NCBI GenBank assembly: GCA_019649035.1
Contig: BMAT01006609.1
Span: forward strand, 58,053 to 96,980
From: Elysia marginata
Taxonomy: Eukaryota; Mollusca; Gastropoda; Plakobranchidae
Direction of reading: 5' to 3'
Length of the DNA stretch: 38,928 bases
Of the stretch, positions 31,807-38,928 are shown piece after piece (the first letter of the stretch is position 1; each line of letters starts with the position of its first letter). A program made the position numbers and the translations under genes. Below the pieces are notes generated by a model. That model worked only from the letters and a program-made list of their open reading frames with translations, searched no databases and was not told the origin of the DNA.

Positions 31807-34330
31807 TACGGCACGAGGTCGCTGCACACATTATTGTTTACCTGTTTAAGTAAATAGGGGCGCAGGCTTAAGTTAAATTTATAACCATCACATGCAGGGG
31901 CCATTGAATAGACCCTCTATTAATTTGATGTTATTATGCGGGTTACGCCCCAGTGGGTTTTGAGTTTATCAACGGCCCCTCTTTAGTATCTCTTACCTCC
32001 CTCATGTTTTCCACCTCGATCAAATTTTCTCACTAACTGCAAAATTAATGGGACCCTGCCTTTCAACTGTACTCGCCAACTATGTTAGTTCATTTAACTA
32101 TGCAAAATAAAAACAATTATACAACTGCATAATGACTTAACAGTTTCGTGCCAAAATGAGACTGTAATATGTAAGAGTCGACCTGCCATTTCCGCTCCGA
32201 TGCAGTATTTGATTCGGTAACATTTAAAAGAGGACATGGTAGGTTCTAGAACTAGTAATTGGTTTTAGTTTCGCTAAATATTCCAGCCTTATTTCTCTTA
32301 TATTGATCGGCAATTATTTAACATGTGGTGCAAAATTTATTGTGAGTTTTAGACAGAAACAAAATTAGGAAAGTGTTGCATCATTGTTTCAGCGAAACAG
32401 CCTAAAGGTATGAAATTGCAGAACCAAGCTTTAATCTTCAATCAAGAAGAGAAAACAATAACATCTTTTTTTAACCAAAACTATTAACTTGTCCAGCGTT
32501 AGTTTTCAATGAGGTTTTTCAAGCGCGATGAACATTTTTCATACTACTTTAAAGACAGCGACACTGTTTTTTGTAGTTAAAAGCATTCAAAAATGTGAAT
32601 TTTCCATTAGGACTAAACTTAATAATCGGTTGACTGACAGCCAGAAATAACCATGTCCAAAATTTATGTTTTGAGAATTATAAAGTAAAGAGCGCTTTTA
32701 TATAAAGCTTATCCACTAAAGTGCTCTAAGCGCTTTACATGGGTTCCTCGACAGGCCATTCCCAACTAAAGTACCTTCTGAACTCACAGAGGAGCAGCTA
32801 GTTAAGCGCAATACTCTGGCACTCTGACAAGATCTTTCACTGCCTATAGTCGGGTACTCGTTTAACGCATGAGTGAGGCGAAGAAATGTGTGTAAATAGC
32901 CAACGTGTCAGAAAAATGTCAAATTTCAGCTATAAGTTGTGAATTAATAATAGTATGATATTGGCAGGCGAGAGGAATCAAGGCATGGTGGTCTCAGTGG
33001 TTCTATTTTTTTTTATTTTGGAGATGATAACGGGCACAATTACTTCTGACTCTCAGCTGATAATTGAAACATTACCAAAAAAAAAGAGAAGCCCGAGAGT
33101 TAAAAATGATAAAAAAGGTACTGAAATAACATATTGAAAGAAGTAATGATCACATAGGTAAAATGAAAAGAAACGAGACTTAGTTAGGGAAAAAACACTA
33201 AATATATGAACTTTAATTATCTGTAATTAGGCCTAGAAAGGCAGATAAAATTAACTAATTTTTGTTTTTTTTTCATTCTACCGTCATTCATTATTTCTTC
33301 AATATATGTAATTCCTCGTGCCACAACAATTTTTGTGATTCCACATTCCCTACCCCCCAAGTGCCCATGCACTCCCTTTTTTCTGGGATTCTTTTCTGTA
33401 GACTTCTGTCTAGATTTCTAGGTACTTTCAATTTCTCCTAAACCACTTTTTATCTTTATATTTTTCTCGATTGTTCTCATAATTATCAATTTGGTTCTGT
33501 TTTATAAAACATTATTGCTTTTCTTATATTGTTAGTCGTACTTCTATCTATGTAAGTATCTAACATGTTTTCATTTTTTTGTGTAAAATAAAGGCATACA
33601 TCCCATACCTTACTTGTTTCCTCTGTACTTTTAGAGGGGGAATATTTACTTACTAAATTAAAAAAAAATGTTGCTGTTATTACTTCATTAACTGTACTAG
33701 TATTATGGTTAAAAGTTGGCTAATTGGTTGCATTGTCTATATTAATTACATTTATATCCTTAAGAAATGTTTATATACGAAATAATAAAGAAACACAATT
33801 TCCCGGGATCGAGAAGGCTTTGAGTCAGGTTTTAAAACTAGTTTTTTTGGACGCTCTGTCATTTCCAGCAGTAAAAAAAGCCCCTGCATGCTCTGGTTCT
33901 GAAGACATCTTTACGCTTCACAGAAGCTGCTGTACGCGTGACAGTGGTGACGGGTGCATATGAAAAGAATGTCAACGATAAACATTCTTATAAACAGAAT
34001 TTTACCCACGGTTCCGGTCTGAGAAACACTTCAGCAGTCTGCACCTTACCTATATACAGCGATACTATGTAACAAGAATCTTTATGATCTTGAAATGTGT
34101 GTCTTGATAAGTATAGAGTTCAACATGGATTATTCAGACTCGAGAAGTAGTTAATGAATCGATTTAGTTATTTTCACACGACTGTCTTGCTAACATTGTT
34201 TTTTTAAATATTGCAATAAGTAAAAATAATGTCGATTTTCTTTGGATTCTAAGTATCCTTTACTAGACTAGTGAAGCGCCCCTTTCCCTCAAGTGTTTGT
34301 GTTTGAGGGCTTTGGTTGACAATCTTTCAG
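31807..34330. other. Intergenic DNA upstream of gene 2
   Basis: About 2.5 kb of AT-rich DNA. A GCGCTTTT...AAGCGCTTTACATG module occurs at 32690-32740 (compare 17660). A pyrimidine-rich strand bias runs from about 33270 to 33600. No convincing promoter element; the gene 2 transcription start is not visible. Confidence 0.45.
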
Positions 34331-34331
34331 G

Positions 34332-34405
34332 ATGGACGAGAGTTTACGACATGATAAACCGAACCCTTTTGTTACTGTGAATCCGTTGTCCAAGTGGTCT
34401 TATTG
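34332..34405 (+). CDS. ABCC4: Gene 2 exon 1 (start codon)
   Basis: ATG with A at -3 and G at +4 (good Kozak context). It encodes [20 protein letters not shown] and KWSY, with Trp split (TG|gtaagc). The KPNP and SKW-type sequence matches ABCC4 N-termini. An AG after a short pyrimidine stretch (atctttcag) lies immediately upstream, so a 5' UTR exon may splice here. Confidence 0.85.
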
Positions 34406-37400
34406 GTAAGCCAAACTTTAAAGAGTATAGTTTCTTAGGCTAGGTGCTTCTAGATCTTGATCTAATCATTCTAACAAGCTGTTAAAAGTGCTATAGCCTT
34501 GAGTATTGTGGCTTAGGGTATAGCGTAAAGGCAGCGTTGGCTATTCCTTACTTAAAAAACCATTAACATCAGTTTTACTTTTTGTGTGACTTATTTGAGG
34601 GGCAAGACCATTCTTTATTCCCCTGAGAGAGTTCGTTCTAAAGGTTACAAAAAGTGTTGGAAGTTCTAGTGGGGACAATTTGTGTCCAGAGAATCGCCTC
34701 ATACTTGACCTGTTTTGCAGCCAGAAACAAAAAGCAGAACTTTTACAATCGGCGCTAGATTATTCTTTTTCGTATTCATTTTCTTCATCCAACAAACATG
34801 CATTTTGAATAGCATATCTTTTTTGATATTGTTAGACTGTAAGCTTTATCACTATTTGAAAAATTACGGTCAGCTTGAAACTTTTTTTTTGTAGATAATT
34901 GTGTTTCAGTTTGTTCATTGTTCATAATATGCTCATTAGACAAGAAAAATAAAACGAAATAAAAAATAACATAGTCACATACCGTAGTTTTCATTACAAA
35001 CACAACAGGTAATGGTGTATAGGCGTTCTTATGGCAAAACTGCAATAGAATAATCATTTTTTTCTATGCTCGATTAATTTGTTCAGGTGGCTAAACCCAC
35101 TGTTCAAAAAGGGTTACAAAGGATGGCTGGAAGAATGTGATATGTACAATGTTTGTCCCAGTGATTCCTCCAAAACTACCGGAGAAAAACTCCAAGCGTG
35201 AGTATAGTATATGGCAGGCCATATTTGAAAGGAAGTTGCATTACTTTTTTCACTCGCCGTATTAGATCTTACTTTGTTCTGATTAATTCGGTCAAGATCG
35301 TATGATAAAAGTTGCAATGTCAGTAAGAGACCTTTTTTATTTTAACAAAATTGACCTTGACGCTACAAAAAAATATTTTCAGAAATATATCTTCTCAAAT
35401 AGCCTATCCATAAAATTCTGGAGGTCTTTCATTTGTTATAACTTTTAAAAAAAATTCTTTTCTTTAAATCTAATTTGTTGATATTGTGGTTCCTCATAAT
35501 AAATGGATCTCATAAATTCCTCCAACCTGTAGTGCCTGGAGCAAAGAGCTGGAGAGGCATCACCAAGGAAAACGAGTCAGCTTTTTACGGGCTTTACTAC
35601 GGGTCTTCGGTGGTCAGTTCATGTTAGTAGGCCTTTTAGCATTTGTTGAGGTACGTTAAAACTAATAATTACACCGCAGATACTTTTATCTTCATCCTTA
35701 ACTAAAAAAAAAACTATTTTGATCTAGGCCTACATCATAATGTATCTTTTAACCCGGGTAGTTTGAGGATTTTCTTAATTCAAACGGTCTTAAGACATTA
35801 CCAATACCACTTTTACCCTTTCTCTGTAATGGATTCCGATAATTCGATTTTTGGCTAATTCAAATATATGTACGAACTGGTCGGCTCATGTAATTTAGGC
35901 TGTGACAAGAGATCGCGGTTCCGTCGGTTGTGATGGAGGACAAAGTATTTTAAGGCCTAGCAAAGAAAAAAAAGCTGTTATAAAAAGCTCTTGTCTTGTA
36001 TGCAACCCTCTCAAACTACATCAGTCAGAAGTATTAAAAAAAATTCCCCAGGACACCATACACCATACAGTTTAAACATAATTAAAAGAAATGAAGAAAA
36101 ATTACAGTTGAAAATCTGTCGGTTGTGATGGTGGACGACAATCTTTTCCTGCAACATATCCGACAGATTTTGAGTTTGACCGTTTCTGACCGAAGCTGTA
36201 TCCATAATGGCCCTCTGTGTGATCGACCAATCGCATAACACTTTACTTTAGTGTCTAGATGTGATTTCAAGCGCCACTTATTTGACCATTCTTATAGATA
36301 CATGTAGTCAAGATTTTCTTGCAAATAGTCTCTGCACATTTTCTGGTTACTATTTGCAAAAAAACAACAACAAACAAACAAAACAAAAACAAAAAACAAA
36401 AACAATCAAACTTTGTATCCTCAGCGAAAACGCGCAGTTCATTATTGATTGAATATGTACTTCATTAGTGTAGATCACAATAAAAGGTGCCTCAGAGCAG
36501 TGTCTTGTGGAATGTCGCTCTAGACTGTTGCTTCCTGAGACAATTTTCCGTTTACATTTACGCCTTGGGCGCGGCTACTTAAGAAGCCTTTTATTCCATG
36601 AACATTTCCATCGTTTCCATACACTTCCATCTTTAATATGAGTCTCCTATGAGGGAGGGAGTAAAAAAAAAAGCTTTACGGAAGTCCCTGACATTGTGTA
36701 CAGCGTCAACTGATCCATCTTGGTCTAGTATCTCAGTCAAGCTGTCTAGAGTACCCAGCAGTTGTATTATGCAAGTAGGACCAGGTGTAAATCCACTCTA
36801 TTGTTTGCAAATGAGGTAGTACATTTACACATGATCCATCAGCCTTCCCTGAACCAAAGTTTCCACAGTTTTGCATCTGACAATGAAAAGACTAAAAGGT
36901 CGGTAGCCTTTTGGAGTCCGTCGACATCCTTTCTTTGAAAAAATTGGTGTGATAATCGTCTCTCGCCAATCGTCTGGTATTTTACCTGGATTCAGTGACT
37001 TCTTAAAGATACTGATTACAGGTGTTGCAAGCTGATCAGTTGCATCAGCCAAGAGTAAAGAAGGTATGCCATCAAGCCCTGGAACCTTGCCAGTTTTCAA
37101 ACTTTTCAGCACATTTCCTTTTCTTCAACTCTTCTTGGGTAACATCACACGCTTCAGGTATTGTATTATCATTACACTGTGGTATTGTAGGCAGATTTCC
37201 TTCTGGCTCACATGTAAAAACACTTTGGAAGATTCGTTTATCTCGCGTGTAAGGCAAATGAGTTGGAAGTCGGAAATTCCTTTTTTGAGAAAACGCCGTT
37301 CAAATGTTTGACGTTCGAAAGCTTAGAAAATGTCTTGCTAAATACAACAGCGTCTTTGAAGGTGAACATTGCGACATCAGACTCATACACACTGTGCGCA

Positions 37401-37836
37401 AGACATTTAAAATTCCTGCCTTCTTTCTGTTAGTCTTCGCAACATAGTCATCCTCCGAACTCAGATCTACAACCCCTGATTTTGATCTAGATTTTCGCTT
37501 TAACAAACCACCAGAAGGATTTGTGATTTCCTACCGCTTGTTTTGCTACTGCAGCTTCTATTCTATATTAAAAAAAAATTAGAGTATTTCAAGAAAAAAT
37601 ATTCTTCATTCACGAGACAGGAAATGATCAAGATAGCCCAACCCGTGCTGTTGGCTGTTTTCCTGGACTACTTTTCACAAGACAGCAAAACAACCAGCAC
37701 AGAAGCCTGGCTCTACGCCACAGGGGTCGTCCTTTGCGCTGTCTTAATAGGACTTCTTCACCATCCATACTTCTTTGAATCATCTCGCGTCGGAATGAAG
37801 ATGCGTGTCAGCTCGTGTTCTATCATTTACAAAAAG
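34332..37836 (+). CDS. ABCC4: ABCC4/MRP4-like ABC transporter, gene 2 (first four exons, 3' part outside window)
   Basis: Second paralogue in the same orientation, about 11.8 kb after the stop of gene 1. Four exons (34332-34405, 35087-35197, 35533-35650, 37621-37836) join in phase to 173 codons: the cytoplasmic N-terminus with the ABCC landmark WWLNPLF, the L0-like segment with DMYNV, TM1 and TM2, ending [15 protein letters not shown] at the first intracellular loop. No TMD0 is present, which fits the short MRP class (ABCC4/5/11/12). The next exon should start like gene 1 exon 1 (xLRLSN) and must lie beyond 38928. Introns hold a foldback element copy, a LINE relic and, after exon 4, a SINE. 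Confidence 0.88.
35087..35197 (+). CDS. ABCC4: Gene 2 exon 2
   Basis: Completes W, then [20 protein letters not shown] and [16 protein letters not shown], phase 2 out (GC|gtgagt). WWLNPLFxxG followed by LEExDMYxV is the defining N-terminal motif of ABCC4-type proteins. Confidence 0.92.
35533..35650 (+). CDS. ABCC4: Gene 2 exon 3 (TM1)
   Basis: Completes Ala, then [20 protein letters not shown] and [19 protein letters not shown], phase 0 out (GAG|gtacgt). The second half is TM1 of TMD1. Acceptor aacctgtag. Confidence 0.9.
35896..36190. mobile_element. Foldback/MITE-like element, copy 2 (right end missing)
   Basis: Starts taggctgtgacaagagatcg and matches the left half and central hairpin of the element at 6121 (ggacaaagtattttaaggc, aaaatctgtcggttgtgatg). 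After the hairpin the similarity soon ends and no right terminal repeat is found. It lies in intron 3 of gene 2. The hairpin arms are more diverged than in copy 1. Confidence 0.75.
36480..37506 (-). pseudogene. LINE reverse-transcriptase relic in gene 2 intron
   Basis: On the minus strand, in order: [17 protein letters not shown] and KAGILN (37506-37420); [18 protein letters not shown] and DVTQEELKK (about 37245-37110); [42 protein letters not shown] (37112-36890); then [22 protein letters not shown] and [14 protein letters not shown] (to about 36600), [10 protein letters not shown] and DIPQD. These are successive blocks of a non-LTR reverse transcriptase with frameshifts and stops. A stretch of about 170 bp between KAGILN and FQSVF looks inserted. 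Confidence 0.82.
37621..37836 (+). CDS. ABCC4: Gene 2 exon 4 (TM1-TM2 and first loop)
   Basis: 72 codons, phase 0 in and out: [20 protein letters not shown], then [20 protein letters not shown] and [16 protein letters not shown], ending SIIYKK (donor AAG|gtgagc). QPxLL...YF and the HHxYF-MKxRV pattern match ABCC4 TM1-TM2. The acceptor (cacgagacag) follows an A-rich rather than pyrimidine-rich tract. Confidence 0.9.
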
Positions 37837-38285
37837 GTGAGCATATAGCTATCTTTCTTTTGTTTATTTCGTCACGCTTTATTACGCTTTTCGAAAGGCT
37901 AAATTAATCCAGTAAGATTGAGCAAAAGTTTGTTTTCAATTTTATAATCTTGAATTTAAGAAATACATTACGTACAATGTAATGACCATTATGTTAAAGC
38001 CTTAATTATTATTTACAATTTTTTTAGTTTTCGTACGCTTTCACTAGGAAACAGAGACGTGGGCAATGTCAATACCAGGTCCAAACACTTGACGAGCAGT
38101 TCGAGCAGCCTGCTACTTGTTTCATAGAGAACAATATGTTTTTTTATACAAGTGCGCAAATTTTACTTACAAATCTCTTAAAAACCTGGAGTCTGAATAC
38201 TTTTTCCCCATCGGTCAAAAAATTTCTTTTTATTCATTTTTGAAATAAATACTTGTTAAAAAAAAATTTTATACACTATTATTAG
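37837..38285. other. Gene 2 intron 4, visible part
   Basis: AT-rich; no exon matching the next ABCC4 block is present up to the SINE. Confidence 0.5.
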
Positions 38286-38591
38286 TCCCCTTTCGGAAAA
38301 TTTGGCTTCGTTACTCAGAGTAACTATGTCGCCACAGAGCAGCGCCACTAATGTCCGAGCAGACCAGTACATTTAAAGGCCACTTTCAATCTATGTGCAG
38401 GGTGTTGCAGGCGCATATCACAAATTCAGGAATTGCATGTAGCTGGGTACCCATTTTACATGTCGGTGGACTCGGGAAAGCTAGGGTTAATTGCTTTCCC
38501 AAGGCAATGACAACCTGACATGCTCGGGAATCGATCCCGCGACCTCCAGATCTCGAGTCCGACGCGCCAACCACTCTGCCTCGCTGCCCCC
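38286..38591 (-). repeat. SINE family 2, copy 2 (antisense)
   Basis: Reverse copy of the element at 18754: body (gtcgccacagagcagcgcca, agctgggtacccattttaca), inverted B box (gggaatcgatcccgcgacc) and head (gcctcgctgcccc). It carries extra sequence in the middle compared with copy 1. It lies in gene 2 intron 4. Confidence 0.8.
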
Positions 38592-38904
38592 TGATGACAG
38601 AGGAATAAAGTTTCGTTTCAAAGGCATTTTGTCAAATCAAATCGTACGACTCATGTGCACCGGGCGATAATATGCAATTACGCTTCTCTGGCATAACCCC
38701 CCCCTCCCCGAGACATTTGAATTACTAAGGCGCTCCACTAAAAACTACCCCGCATAATCGTTTTGAGTAGTTACTATCTTGGAAAGCCAGAACACAAGAT
38801 TGGGTTGCATAGAAACGTAATACAACATTATACTATTTCTATTTTGTAAAACATATATTATGTACGCCTTAAAATATAAAGTAATTATCAACTTAAACCA
38901 TTTT

Positions 38905-38928
38905 TTATTTGGGCGGGGGGGGGGGGGG
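38905..38928. repeat. Poly-G run at window edge
   Basis: GGGC followed by an uninterrupted G run to the last base of the window. It may be real or an assembly edge effect. Confidence 0.6.

Noticed and set aside
32404..32420. Third copy of the TATGAAATTAGC hairpin element
   Set aside because: Only about 15 bases match (aaaggtatgaaattgc) and no interior or opposite end follows.
33724..33963. Small plus-strand frame upstream of gene 2
   Set aside because: No domain, no splice context and no similarity to the ABCC N-terminus; consistent with chance in AT-rich DNA.

Overview
This window is eukaryotic genomic DNA from an animal, most likely a mollusc or similar marine invertebrate. The evidence is GT/GC-AG introns, long AT-rich introns full of (AAT)n, (GA)n and (ACT)n microsatellites, several tRNA-derived SINE families, degraded LINE reverse transcriptases and a Tc1-like transposon. 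The species assignment is inference. A 524-base run of N (22905-23428) marks an assembly gap.

The only host genes I can support are two same-strand, head-to-tail ABC transporters of subfamily C that look like ABCC4/MRP4. Gene 1 enters from the left and runs through 23 exons, from 1086 to a TGA at 22488-22490. Every exon junction keeps phase, and the joined coding length is 3648 nt (1215 residues plus stop). It covers the end of TMD1, NBD1, a linker, TMD2, NBD2 and a cytoplasmic tail. Only the N-terminal exons lie outside the window. Gene 2 starts at an ATG at 34332 and shows its first four coding exons (to 37836, 173 codons) before leaving on the right. Its fourth exon ends at the same phase-0 point where gene 1's first visible exon begins, so the two partial genes together display one full ABCC4-type exon set.

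The 12 kb between the genes (22491-34331) is transposon-rich. It holds a Tc1-like element with TA target duplications and a truncated transposase, a LINE relic split by a 780-bp element with terminal inverted repeats, copies of a tRNA-derived SINE (one split by a LINE fragment, one between 69-bp direct repeats), and AT-rich DNA without recognisable genes. The introns carry the same SINE, two further tRNA-derived SINE families, two kinds of hairpin-forming element and more LINE relics.

The most interesting observations are: (i) a decayed duplicate of exon 3 that keeps its frame and shows mostly synonymous changes, but has a stop; (ii) three serial partial copies of the end of exon 17; (iii) an inverted SINE pair around exons 2-3; (iv) a foldback element family with one copy in each paralogue; (v) asparagine in place of the NBD1 H-loop histidine; (vi) a GC-AG intron; and (vii) a SINE between unusually long direct repeats. 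I found no clearly new gene system. The value lies in the tandem transporter pair and the repeat archaeology.
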